The notes under the pieces are model-generated. The model ran no database searches, was not told the origin of the DNA, and saw only the letters and a program-made list of their open reading frames with translations. Positions 55,349-64,000 of a stretch of DNA of 64,000 nucleotides are shown here, piece by piece (position 1 is the stretch's first letter; every line of letters begins with the position of its first letter). The stretch is taken from NCBI GenBank assembly GCA_028277225.1, contig JANQHB010000056.1:26013-90012 (forward strand), read 5' to 3'. Position numbers and translations under genes: made by a program. The DNA comes from Chlorobium sp. GTDB lineage: Bacteria; Bacteroidota; Chlorobiia; Chlorobiales; Chlorobiaceae.

Positions 55349-56986
55349 ATGCTGAGTTTAATTGTTTTTCTGCCTATTCTTGCCGGCCTGATCATTCTTG
55401 CGGTGCCGTCATCCCAGAAGCAGATCATCAGAATCGTAACGCTGCTTGCCGCTTTTGGACAGGGAATACTGGCGGTCCTGATCTGGCAGGGTTACGACCC
55501 GTCCCTTCCGGGCATAACCGCCTCGGCTGACGGTTCTCTTGACGGTTCGTTCCAGTTTGTCGAGAGATTGCCCTGGATCACACTGGACCTCGGTGCCTTC
55601 GGTACGTTGAACATCGAGTATTTTCTCGGCGTTGACGGCCTGTCGATCACCATGGTGCTTCTGACTGCGCTGATCTCGATAATTGGGGTGCTTTCAAGCT
55701 GGACGATATCGAAACAGGTGAAGGGATACTTTATTCTTTACAATCTGCTCAGCACCGCGATGATGGGCTGTTTTGTCGCCCTTGATTTCTTTCTGTTCTA
55801 TGTGTTCTGGGAACTCATGCTGCTGCCGATGTATTTCCTTATCGGTATCTGGGGCGGTCCAAACAGGGAATATGCAGCCATCAAGTTTTTCCTCTATACC
55901 CTTTTCGGCTCGGTATTCATGCTTCTGGTCATGATCGGCCTGTACTTCAGCGTCATCGACCCCGCCACCGGAAACCATACGTTCAGTCTTGTCGCCATGG
56001 CAAGCCAGGAGAATTATATTGAAGGGTCTATTTTCGGACCTGAGAGTGTTTTCTGGAGATACGCTGCCTTTATCGTTCTGTTCATCGGTTTTGCCATCAA
56101 GGTTCCGATGTTTCCTTTCCATACATGGCTTCCGGACGCTCACGTCGAGGCTCCGACTCCCATTTCTGTTATCCTTGCCGGTGTTCTTCTGAAGCTCGGA
56201 ACCTACGGGATGATGAGGATCAACTTCCCGTTTTTTCCCGAAGTGTTTCAGGCTTCGCTCTACGTTATCGGAGTTTTTGGTGCGATCAACATCATTTACG
56301 GTGCCTTCTGTGCCCTTGCCCAGTCCGACCTGAAAAAACTGGTTGCGTATTCATCGATCAGTCATATGGGTTATGTACTGCTCGGTCTTGCTGCAAACAA
56401 TACGGAAGGTATGGTCGGAGCTCTCTACCAGATGTTCAATCATGGTACGATCACAGCGATGCTCTTCCTGCTCGTCGGTGTTATTTATGATCGCGCTCAC
56501 ACCCGTCAGATCGACAAGTTCGGCGGACTGGCGTCCTATATGCCGGTGTATGCGGGTATTGTCACTGTTGCATGGTTTGCCTCGCTCGGGCTTCCCGGAC
56601 TCAGCGGCTTTATTTCCGAAGCATTCGTTTTTGTCGGTGCGTTCAGCGCTGAAGTGACAAGGAACCTTGCCATCGTCTCTGTTCTGGGTATTGTTTTCGG
56701 CGCAGCATATCTGCTCTGGTCACTGCAGAGGATGTTTCTTGGAAAGCGGAATCCGGATGCCGTCTACGAACTGCACAAGGATGCAGAGGGCAATGATGTA
56801 ATTCATTTCCATGACTGGAAAGGCAAAAACGATCTCGATGGAAGGGAACTTGCCATGCTTGTCCCGCTTGCGGCGATCATTATCGTTCTGGGTGTTTATC
56901 CGATGCCTGTTCTTGGCATGATAACCACGAGCATAAACAAGCTTGTCGAAGTGCTTTCGCCGGTTGTGCTGACTGCGCTGAACTGA
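55349..56986 (+). CDS. nuoM: Complex I subunit M (NuoM)
   Basis: 545 residues, about fourteen helices, antiporter-like. FWELMLLPMYFLIGIWGG with the key Glu, VPMFPFHTWLPDAHVEAPTP and DLKKLVAYSSISHMGYVLLG are signature segments. A proton-pumping subunit. Followed by a hairpin terminator before nuoN. Confidence 0.96.
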   Translation: MLSLIVFLPILAGLIILAVPSSQKQIIRIVTLLAAFGQGILAVLIWQGYDPSLPGITASADGSLDGSFQFVERLPWITLDLGAFGTLNIEYFLGVDGLSITMVLLTALISIIGVLSSWTISKQVKGYFILYNLLSTAMMGCFVALDFFLFYVFWELMLLPMYFLIGIWGGPNREYAAIKFFLYTLFGSVFMLLVMIGLYFSVIDPATGNHTFSLVAMASQENYIEGSIFGPESVFWRYAAFIVLFIGFAIKVPMFPFHTWLPDAHVEAPTPISVILAGVLLKLGTYGMMRINFPFFPEVFQASLYVIGVFGAINIIYGAFCALAQSDLKKLVAYSSISHMGYVLLGLAANNTEGMVGALYQMFNHGTITAMLFLLVGVIYDRAHTRQIDKFGGLASYMPVYAGIVTVAWFASLGLPGLSGFISEAFVFVGAFSAEVTRNLAIVSVLGIVFGAAYLLWSLQRMFLGKRNPDAVYELHKDAEGNDVIHFHDWKGKNDLDGRELAMLVPLAAIIIVLGVYPMPVLGMITTSINKLVEVLSPVVLTALN

Positions 56987-56989
56987 TGC

Positions 56990-57040
56990 TGTAACAGTGC
57001 CGTTCGAGGAGCATCCCGGATGAGCGGGCACTGTTTTTCC
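56990..57040 (+). terminator. Hairpin with T-run between nuoM and nuoN
   Basis: ACAGTGCC (56994-57001) pairs with GGCACTGT (57027-57034), followed by TTTTTCC, with a 25-nt loop. It is placed in the 94-bp gap between nuoM and nuoN and could lower or end transcription before nuoN. Confidence 0.6.
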
Positions 57041-57080
57041 GTAAACGAATATCGTTTTTGAGAACATACACGTTACCAAT

Positions 57081-58616
57081 ATGTACGAGTTGCCATCAGG
57101 TGCTGAAATACAGGCTATCATTACGACCCTGAAAACCAGTGCTGTTTACTATCTGCCGGAAATATATCTTTCAGCCCTTTTTCTGGTGCTGATCCTGAGC
57201 GATCTTGTGTTCAGGCAGAAAAAGAATCAACTGCTTTCCATTGTTTCTCTCTTCGGTCTGACAGGAAGTCTCTGGTTTATCTGGAAACAGCATTCCATGA
57301 CAGGGCAGGAGATCTTTTTCGGCATGTATGTCATTGACGAGTTTGCGATATTCTTCAAGTACTTTTTCGTTGTTTCAGCCATACTGACAGTATTGATGTC
57401 GATGACTTCGGACGAACTCAACAAACGTACCTCAGGCGTGGGAGAGTATTATGTTCTGGTTGTCGGGATGGTGATCGGGATGGTTATGATGGCATCGTCC
57501 ACCGACCTCTTGATGATGCTTGTTTCCATGGAACTGGTCAGTCTTGCGGCTTATGTCCTGACCGGATATCTGAAACGCGAGCGCAGATCGACCGAGGCTT
57601 CCCTGAAATACCTTGTGTACGGTGCAGTCTCTTCCGGCCTCATGATCTACGGTTTTTCAATTCTTTACGGCCTGACCGGAGAAACCAACATATCGGAGAT
57701 CAGCAGTGTTCTTTTATCGAGAGGCTATGATCCCGTGACGCTTATGATCGCCTCGATCATGATCCTTGCGGGTATCGGCTACAAGGTCGGCGCCGTGCCT
57801 TTTCACTTCTGGAGTCCGGATGTTTACGAAGGTGCACCGATTCCCGTGACGGCACTTCTTTCCGTGGCATCGAAAGCAGCGGGTTTTGCTCTTCTTATCA
57901 GGTTTTTCTATGTCGCAGTTCCGCACGGACCCGATACGGGCGCATTCACTCCCGGTTCCGAATGGTTGCTCCTGCTCATGATCCTTTCGGTCACGTCCAT
58001 GATCTACGGCAACGTTGTCGCGCTCTGGCAGACAAACGTCAAAAGGCTTCTGGCCTATTCCTCGATCGCTCATGCCGGCTATATTCTGCTCGGTATCATC
58101 GTGATGGATGAGCTGGGCACACAGGCAACACTCTTTTACCTGATATCCTATCTGATGATGAACTTCGGCGCTTTTCTTGTTGCCGTCACCATTGCCAACA
58201 AGACAGGCAGCGAGAACATCGAAGACTACCGTGGACTTGGCAGGAGAATGCCGCTTGCCGGGGCTGCAATGACGGTTTTTCTCATTTCCCTTGTCGGGCT
58301 GCCGCCGACCGTCGGCTTCATCGGCAAGCTCATGATCTTTTCCGCTCTTCTTGCCAAGGGATCGGTTTTTGTCTGGCTGGCTCTTGTCGGTGTCCTGACA
58401 AGCGTTATCTCGCTGTACTACTACATGCTTATTCCTCTCAACATGTACCTCAGGGAGTCGAAGCAGCCGCTTCCGGACACGATCCGCTCAGGGATGCTGC
58501 CCCAGCTCGTAACCGCAGGGCTCATGCTCCTGACGCTTTACTTCGGTATTTTTTTCACCCCGCTGTCAGATTTCGCCCGCTACGCGGTGACTCTTTTTGG
58601 TAATCAGTTGTACTGA
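57081..58616 (+). CDS. nuoN: Complex I subunit N (NuoN)
   Basis: 511 residues, about fourteen helices. SMELVSLAAYVLTGYLKRER with the conserved Glu, VPFHFWSPDVYEGAPIPVTA and NVKRLLAYSSIAHAGYILLG are signature segments. The last nuo gene. No nuoE/F/G and no hyf/hyc-type genes follow. Confidence 0.96.
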   Translation: MYELPSGAEIQAIITTLKTSAVYYLPEIYLSALFLVLILSDLVFRQKKNQLLSIVSLFGLTGSLWFIWKQHSMTGQEIFFGMYVIDEFAIFFKYFFVVSAILTVLMSMTSDELNKRTSGVGEYYVLVVGMVIGMVMMASSTDLLMMLVSMELVSLAAYVLTGYLKRERRSTEASLKYLVYGAVSSGLMIYGFSILYGLTGETNISEISSVLLSRGYDPVTLMIASIMILAGIGYKVGAVPFHFWSPDVYEGAPIPVTALLSVASKAAGFALLIRFFYVAVPHGPDTGAFTPGSEWLLLLMILSVTSMIYGNVVALWQTNVKRLLAYSSIAHAGYILLGIIVMDELGTQATLFYLISYLMMNFGAFLVAVTIANKTGSENIEDYRGLGRRMPLAGAAMTVFLISLVGLPPTVGFIGKLMIFSALLAKGSVFVWLALVGVLTSVISLYYYMLIPLNMYLRESKQPLPDTIRSGMLPQLVTAGLMLLTLYFGIFFTPLSDFARYAVTLFGNQLY

Positions 58617-58736
58617 CCTGCAATGACAATCGTTGACAGTAGCAGCAGTGGATGAGTCTCCGTAGAGACCCGTTTCCTGATCAATGTATCGATGTTTTTT
58701 ATCGGGGAACCGGACTGTTGCCGTTGAGAATAGAGG

Positions 58737-59813
58737 TTACAGGAGAGAGCTGTAGTATGCAATATGCCGCTCGACAGTTTTATCTATCGAGAACTCTTCA
58801 AGAGCTGTTTTTTTCCCGTTTGCTATACATCTGTTTCTCAGTTCGCTGTCGTTGAGCAGGCGTTTGATCTTGTCTGCAAGCTCCCCGATATCGTTATCCT
58901 CAAAAAGCAGCCCGTTCTCGGAATCACGTATCAGGTCGATATTTCCAGCGGCTCTGGTTGCAAGTACCGGCACGCCCATGGCCATGGCTTCCAGCAATGA
59001 CTGGGAAAGACCTTCCATAGTGGAGGGAAGGACATTGATGTCGAACAGCGGATAATGACAGAGTACCTCTTCGGCCTCGATCATGCCGGTGTAGATGATC
59101 CTGTGTTTGCCGTTTCTCCTGGAGGACAGTGCTTTCAGAGTCTCGTTTTCGCTGATGCCGACAAAAAGAAGCGTTACCTGTTGTTCAAGGTGTGAGAGCG
59201 CTTTTACGAGTTGTTCCTGCCGTTTGTAACGTGCAACGCAGCCGATGACGATCTCTTCGGGACAGAGGCCGTAACGGTCACGGAGTTTCCGGGTTTTTTC
59301 GCAGCAGTCGATAGCATACTTTTCCTTCGGTGTTCCGTTATGGATGACCTCGATGTGCGATTCGGGAACACCATGTTCCATCATTTTCTTTTTGACACCA
59401 TTGCTGACAGCAATAAGGCCATCGGTGTGTTTTACCCAGAACCGGCCTATTTGTCCTTTTCGGTGTTCTCCCACCTGTCTTCTGGTATGGACGATCTTTG
59501 CATCGAAACCGAAAATCATCTTGCTGAAAATTGACAGATACCGGTCATGACTCGACTGTGGATTGACAATGTCGATGTTTCTGGAGCGAACGATTTGATT
59601 GATATGCAAAATCGCCCTGACGTCGAATTTGCTGTTCATGCCAACATGGATTCTGACGGCAGGGGATTGTTCGAGCATGTTATAGAGAAGGGAGCCTTCG
59701 ATACAGCCGACGTGGACCTTGTGACCGCGTCTGGCAAGGCCGTCTGCCAGAAAAAATATCGACTGGGTGGAACCGGCGATTCCGCCCTGGTAGGTCAGCA
59801 GCAGTATATTCAT
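58737..59813 (-). CDS. Glycosyltransferase, family 4 type
   Basis: 358 residues. N-terminal MNILLLTYQGGIAGSTQSIF, then the GT-B fold with SNGVKKKMMEHGVPESHIEV and IHNGTP; the C-terminal donor site LPSTMEGLSQSLLEAMAMGV and PVLATRAAGN contains the EGLxxxLxEAMAxGxPV motif. It transfers a sugar from a nucleotide donor; acceptor unknown. Alone between nuoN and hup, on the minus strand. Confidence 0.9.
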   Translation of the reverse strand: MNILLLTYQGGIAGSTQSIFFLADGLARRGHKVHVGCIEGSLLYNMLEQSPAVRIHVGMNSKFDVRAILHINQIVRSRNIDIVNPQSSHDRYLSIFSKMIFGFDAKIVHTRRQVGEHRKGQIGRFWVKHTDGLIAVSNGVKKKMMEHGVPESHIEVIHNGTPKEKYAIDCCEKTRKLRDRYGLCPEEIVIGCVARYKRQEQLVKALSHLEQQVTLLFVGISENETLKALSSRRNGKHRIIYTGMIEAEEVLCHYPLFDINVLPSTMEGLSQSLLEAMAMGVPVLATRAAGNIDLIRDSENGLLFEDNDIGELADKIKRLLNDSELRNRCIANGKKTALEEFSIDKTVERHIAYYSSLL

Positions 59814-60350
59814 TCACCTGATTCGCTGTTAAACTGGTCATGGTAAAATAGCATAAAAGACATTTTTCTACAGAAGATTTTCATGTACATGGAGTATTGG
59901 GATTCGACAACATTTTTCACTGCCTGGAATTAATATTCCGGTTTGGGACTTTCGATGAACGAATTTTCCCTTTTGCTGCAGCATGGCGCATCTATGATAA
60001 AGGCGAAAATCGTTCGGAAAAATGTATAAAAAGAGTATAAGTCTTGGCGTATATCTGCCGGATCGCACAATGTACGGGATGACTGTTTATGTGTTCTACG
60101 GCTCGGCCTATAAGGTTATTTAGAATAAATAAAAATAGTTGCATGCCAAGGGGCATCGATAAAGTGTTCCGGATTTTTTGAGGAGGAATTGTTTTGGTTG
60201 TATCTTTATGATAAATGTGTGACATTGTATTAACTGTTATTAAACAATTGTTAATATTCTTCTGTTCTTTCTTGCTTATGTGAATCATTGTCAACTGACG
60301 GAATACTGGCACCCTCATTGATGTTGTTCCGTTAATCAGAAGGAGAATCA
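59814..60350 (+). other. Long A+T-rich spacer carrying the hup promoter region
   Basis: No gene recognised. TTAAACAATTGTTAA at 60240-60254, within TTAACTGTTATTAAACAATT, is an imperfect palindrome about 100 bp before hupS and might be a regulator site. A GAGGAGGAA at 60179-60187 resembles a ribosome site but is followed only by a very short frame. AAGGAG precedes the hupS ATG. Confidence 0.5.
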
Positions 60351-61436
60351 ATGAAGACACAACCAACCTATGCAGAGATTTTCAAGTCACGCGGTGTAAG
60401 CCGTCGTGATTTTCTGAAATTCTGCGGCCTTACTTCGGTTTCTCTCGGTCTTGCGCCGTCAATGCTTCCGAAGATCATCCACGCAATGGAAACGAATCCG
60501 AGAACTCCCGTTATCTGGCTGCACGGTCTGGAGTGCACGTGCTGTACGGAGTCATTTATACGTTCGTCACATCCGGTGATGGCTGACATGGTTCTGAACA
60601 TGATCTCACTCGACTATGACGAAACGCTCAGCGCAGCTGCTGGGCATCAGCTTGAAGAAGTCCGCCGACAGGTCATGAAAGACTACAAGGGCAAGTATAT
60701 TCTTGCCTGTGAAGGTAACGCTCCCCTGAAGGATGATGGTGTTTACTGCATGGTTGCAGGTGATTCCTACATCAATATACTCAGAGAAACTGCTGCAGAC
60801 GCGGCGGCCGTTGTTGCCTGGGGTGCGTGTGCAACCTTCGGTTGTGTACAGAATGCCGATCCCAATCCAACAGGAGCAGCACCGATATCCGAGATCATCA
60901 CGGACAAACCGCTGGTCAATGTTCCGGGCTGTCCGCCTATCGCTGAAGCCATGAGCGGGGTTATCACCCATTATCATACCTTCGGAACGTTACCGGAACT
61001 CGACCGGATGAAGCGTCCAAAAGCGTTTTACGGTACCAGAATTCACGACAAATGTTATCGAAGGGCGTTTTACGATGCCGGTATGTTTGTGCGTGATTTT
61101 GACGATGAAGCGACCCGGAAGGGTTGGTGTCTCTATAAAATGGGATGCAAGGGACCGACGACATACAATGCGTGTTCGAAAACCGAGTGGAACGAAGGTG
61201 TCAGTTTCCCCATCGGCTCGGGTCATCCCTGTTTCGGTTGCGCAGCACCAGGTTTCTGGGACGACGGTCCGTTCTATTCAAGGTTGGCAGATGTTTCGTT
61301 CCTGGGAACTGACATGAACGCCGACAAGATCGGAGTCGTTGCTGTCGGTGCAGCTGCAGCAGGCGCAGCCGCTCATGCAGCGGTCACTGCGGCAAAGAAA
61401 AGAAAGGGTGGTGAAAACGAACAAACCGAGGGTTAA
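60351..61436 (+). CDS. hupS: [NiFe] uptake hydrogenase small subunit
   Basis: 361 residues. Twin-arginine signal [10 protein letters not shown] at 17-26, so the folded heterodimer is exported by Tat. Cluster ligands appear in [33 protein letters not shown], the [12 protein letters not shown] region and [16 protein letters not shown] with [14 protein letters not shown]. The C-terminus has a hydrophobic Ala-rich helix ([20 protein letters not shown]), the usual membrane anchor. It carries electrons from the large subunit to cytochrome b. Group 1 respiratory type. Confidence 0.96.
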   Translation: MKTQPTYAEIFKSRGVSRRDFLKFCGLTSVSLGLAPSMLPKIIHAMETNPRTPVIWLHGLECTCCTESFIRSSHPVMADMVLNMISLDYDETLSAAAGHQLEEVRRQVMKDYKGKYILACEGNAPLKDDGVYCMVAGDSYINILRETAADAAAVVAWGACATFGCVQNADPNPTGAAPISEIITDKPLVNVPGCPPIAEAMSGVITHYHTFGTLPELDRMKRPKAFYGTRIHDKCYRRAFYDAGMFVRDFDDEATRKGWCLYKMGCKGPTTYNACSKTEWNEGVSFPIGSGHPCFGCAAPGFWDDGPFYSRLADVSFLGTDMNADKIGVVAVGAAAAGAAAHAAVTAAKKRKGGENEQTEG

Positions 61437-61456
61437 GCAAGAAGGAGAATCATACT

Positions 61457-63175
61457 ATGTCGAAAAAAATCGTTGTCGATCCGATTCCAAGAATCGAGGG
61501 GCATTTGCGTATCGAGGCAAAGCTCGGAGAAAACAATGTGATTGAAGACGCCTTCAGCAGCGGCACCATGTGGCGCGGGATAGAGGTTATTCTCAAAGGG
61601 AGGGATCCCAGGGATGCCTGGGCATTTGCCGAGCGTATATGCGGTGTATGCACAACGGTTCATGCGCTTGCATCGGTAAGGTGCGTCGAAGATGCTCTTG
61701 GTATACAGATACCCGAAAATGCCAGGATTATCAGGAATCTGATGAATGCAACGCAGCAGACCCAGGATCATCTCGTCCATTTCTATCACCTGCATGCCCT
61801 TGACTGGGTCGATGTTGTCAGCGCCCTCAAGGCGGATCACAAAGAGGCATCCCGTATTGCCCAGAGTATTTCGCCATGGCCGAAATCATCTCCGGGCTAT
61901 TTCAAGGACCTGCAGCAACGCCTTATCGGTTTTGTTGAAAGCGGACAGCTGGGAATATTCGCCAATGGCTACTGGGGGCATCCGGAATACAAGTTGCCGC
62001 CAGAAGTCAATCTTATCGCAGTTGCGCACTATCTTGAGGCGCTCGATTTCCAGAAGGAGATCATCAAGATCCATACGGTTTTCGGGGGTAAAAATCCTCA
62101 TCCGAACTATCTTGTGGGCGGCATGGCATGTGCCATCGATCCGAACAGGAATACCGCGATCAATATAGAAAACCTCAGTATGGTCAAAAAGATCATCGAG
62201 GATACAAAAACCTTTATCGAGCAGGTCTATATTCCTGACCTGATTGCGATTGCGGGATTCTACAAGGGATGGCTTCATGGCGGCGGTCTTGGCAATTATC
62301 TCTCCTACGGCGATTTTCCGGAAAAAAGCGTCCATGATCCGGCATCGCTGCTTTGGCCGAGGGGAGCGATTCTCAACAAGGATCTTTCCACCATTCATGA
62401 TGTCGATCCGCGTGACCAGGCTCACGTGACCGAGGAAGTAAGCCACAGCTGGTATACCTATGCCAATGGTGACCAAAAAGGGCTCCATCCGTGGGAAGGC
62501 GAGACGAATCCGGCATATTCCGGTCCCAAACCGCCGTTCGAGTTTCTCGATACCGACAAGAAATACAGTTGGCTGAAAACTCCGAGATGGAAAAACAATC
62601 CGATGGAGGTCGGTCCGCTTGCCCGCGTGCTTCTGGCCTATGCAAAAGGTGATGCAATGATCACCGAGACGGTCAATATGGTTCTCAAGAAGCTCGATGT
62701 CGGAGCAGGGGCCCTTTTCTCGACTCTGGGCAGAACGGCAGCACGAGGCGTGGAATGTCTCCAGACGGCCGGTTTCATGATGCACTACTATGACCAGCTT
62801 ATAGACAATATCAAGACCGGTGATCTTCAGACGGCAGATACAGAGCTCTGGGATCCTTCCCGGTGGCCGAAGGAGGCGAAAGGATTTGGTTATACCGAAG
62901 CCCCACGTGGTGCGCTCGGACACTGGATACATATCAAGGACGGCAAGATCGAGGATTATCAGATCGTTGTTCCGTCAACCTGGAATGCATCACCCCGTGA
63001 TGCAAACGGTGAAGTGGGTGCCTATGAATCGGCTCTCAGGGGGACACCGATGGCCGATCCTGAAAAACCCCTTGAAATTCTCAGAACCGTCCATTCTTTT
63101 GATCCGTGTCTTGCGTGTGCTTCACATGTGTTCGATATGAACGGCAATGAGATAACGAAGGTTACCATCGTTTAA
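61457..63175 (+). CDS. hupL: [NiFe] uptake hydrogenase large subunit
   Basis: 572 residues. N-terminal metal motif RICGVC (Cys62, Cys65) and C-terminal DPCLACASH (Cys551, Cys554), the four ligands of the NiFe site. Maturation protease cuts after His557, removing the last 15 residues. 20 bp after hupS with AAGGAG before the ATG. Oxidises H2 in the periplasm. Maturation genes (hypA-F, hupD) are not in the window up to its end. Confidence 0.97.
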   Translation: MSKKIVVDPIPRIEGHLRIEAKLGENNVIEDAFSSGTMWRGIEVILKGRDPRDAWAFAERICGVCTTVHALASVRCVEDALGIQIPENARIIRNLMNATQQTQDHLVHFYHLHALDWVDVVSALKADHKEASRIAQSISPWPKSSPGYFKDLQQRLIGFVESGQLGIFANGYWGHPEYKLPPEVNLIAVAHYLEALDFQKEIIKIHTVFGGKNPHPNYLVGGMACAIDPNRNTAINIENLSMVKKIIEDTKTFIEQVYIPDLIAIAGFYKGWLHGGGLGNYLSYGDFPEKSVHDPASLLWPRGAILNKDLSTIHDVDPRDQAHVTEEVSHSWYTYANGDQKGLHPWEGETNPAYSGPKPPFEFLDTDKKYSWLKTPRWKNNPMEVGPLARVLLAYAKGDAMITETVNMVLKKLDVGAGALFSTLGRTAARGVECLQTAGFMMHYYDQLIDNIKTGDLQTADTELWDPSRWPKEAKGFGYTEAPRGALGHWIHIKDGKIEDYQIVVPSTWNASPRDANGEVGAYESALRGTPMADPEKPLEILRTVHSFDPCLACASHVFDMNGNEITKVTIV

Positions 63176-63187
63176 ACGGAGGAAATC

Positions 63188-63877
63188 ATGGGCAGAATCA
63201 TCGAGGAAATCTATGTCTGGAAGCTGCCGGTAAGGGCGTACCACTGGATCAACGCTCTGTGTATTGCAATACTCCTGTTTTCCGGACTCTATATCGCATC
63301 ACCCTATCTCAATCCGCCGATCGGCGAAGCAGTCTGGTTCAAGCAGATGGCAATTTTTCGCTACCTGCATTTTGCCACAGCATTTGTTTTTATCGCGAAC
63401 TACCTGTTCCGGATGTACTGGGCTCTGTTGGGTAGAGACAAGTACGCCCGATTTGCCGGTTTCAAGCCATGGTCGCCAAAATGGTGGGGTAAACCCTTCA
63501 AGGAGCAGATGGCTTCCTACATGTTTCTGCGTAAAGACGAACCAAGTTACATCGGCCATAACCCGGTAGCGGCTATGTCGTATTTCATCTTTATCTTTGT
63601 CGGGTCGCTGGTTATGATTGTGACCGGACTTGCGATGTACGGTGAGAGCAACCCCGGAGGGTTTACCGATTCGCTGTTCGGCTGGGTTATTCCTCTGCTT
63701 GGCAGCAGCTACAATCTGCATATCGTGCATCACAGCGTGGCGTGGATCTTTCCGTTTTACCTGATACTGCATCTCTACGCGGTTTTCCGTCACGATGTGG
63801 TAGACAGAACAAGCGTCACATCCTCTATTGTTACCGGCTACAAGCACAAGGTTGAAGACGAGCCGTCTCTTGATTAG
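63188..63877 (+). CDS. hupC: Hydrogenase b-type cytochrome
   Basis: 229 residues, four helices with haem-ligand histidines (PVRAYHWINALCIAIL, FRYLHFATAFVFIANYLFRM, SYNLHIVHHSVAWIFPFYLI, LHLYAVFRHDV). It takes electrons from HupS to quinone. GGAGG before ATG; 12 bp after hupL. Confidence 0.95.
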   Translation: MGRIIEEIYVWKLPVRAYHWINALCIAILLFSGLYIASPYLNPPIGEAVWFKQMAIFRYLHFATAFVFIANYLFRMYWALLGRDKYARFAGFKPWSPKWWGKPFKEQMASYMFLRKDEPSYIGHNPVAAMSYFIFIFVGSLVMIVTGLAMYGESNPGGFTDSLFGWVIPLLGSSYNLHIVHHSVAWIFPFYLILHLYAVFRHDVVDRTSVTSSIVTGYKHKVEDEPSLD

Positions 63878-64000
63878 GGTAAGAGTTCTGAGTAATGAGT
63901 GGAAGATAATTGCCTGGAGCGAAAAGTTTGTGGAGAATCGTTCTTGATCATTTATAGGTCCTATAAGACTTATGGGCTCTATAAGTCCTATAAGAGGAAT
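63878..64000. repeat. Repeat-bearing spacer after hupC, to window end
   Basis: AGTTCTG/AGTAATG units right after the gene (63887-63905), then several TCCTATAAG-type units (63951-63995) of about 9-10 bp. No gene seen. Confidence 0.6.

Noticed and set aside
60179..60232. Leader peptide before hupS after a GAGGAGGAA site
   Set aside because: The possible 14-codon frame starts with TTG too close to the site and has no regulatory features such as repeated codons.

Overview
The window looks like chromosomal DNA of a green sulfur bacterium (Chlorobiaceae; possibly Prosthecochloris or a close relative, but the genus is only a guess). The grounds are an eleven-gene NADH-dehydrogenase-type complex I operon with no nuoE, nuoF or nuoG; a structured leader before metK-ahcY matching the context of the Chlorobi-specific SAM-Chlorobi RNA; a Tat-exported HupSLC uptake hydrogenase; and protein sequences that read as Chlorobi-like throughout. 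No rRNA, CRISPR array, intact transposase, integrase or phage gene was seen.

Layout. 1-5.4 kb (mostly minus strand): cut aquaporin gene, arsC, trpF, tRNA-Gln, a repeat-rich spacer, ahcY, metK and a putative SAM-responsive leader. 5.4-14 kb: sugar nucleotidyltransferase, Nudix hydrolase, then a MarR - membrane fusion protein - RND pump - TolC efflux cluster. 14.2-21.5 kb: four tRNAs (Pro, Arg, His, Glu), pheT, a small coiled-coil protein, zapA, 6S RNA, an RNase Y with altered HD residues, hisB, a DUF2905 protein, secG and tRNA-Lys. 21.6-31 kb: an A+T-rich accessory region that starts with a broken radC just after tRNA-Lys. It holds two lipoprotein-like genes around a lipase/beta-propeller fusion, an AAA/DUF4143 ATPase, two near-identical YefM/YoeB toxin-antitoxin pairs, a flavodoxin-like protein and at least three families of dispersed repeats. 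31-47 kb: core genes for LPS export, a thioesterase, an NFACT protein, dCMP deaminase, ribD, a porin, DoxX, tpx, ribE, rarA, a second TolC-like protein, a methyltransferase, a HIT protein, two tRNA-Leu, a PAP2-like and a ferrochelatase-like protein, and a TPR protein. 47.4-58.6 kb: nuoABCDHIJKLMN. 58.7-64 kb: a glycosyltransferase and hupSLC.

How the parts fit. metK and ahcY make and recycle the methyl donor. nuo and hupSLC are two membrane redox modules: hydrogenase electrons enter the quinone pool through cytochrome b, and complex I without its NADH module probably exchanges electrons with ferredoxin or another soluble carrier. The efflux operon looks self-regulated by MarR.

A distinctive trait is the amount of repeat DNA between genes. 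There are heptanucleotide (7-bp) tandem tracts of several different units, short palindromes repeated in several spacers, a dispersed GCTCAATTCAGG-type motif, and a ~130-170-bp element in four copies around the toxin-antitoxin loci. The least explained items are the RNase Y lacking the HD dyad, the lipase/propeller fusion between two lipoprotein genes, the four-copy element, and the common 7-bp periodicity of otherwise unrelated repeats.
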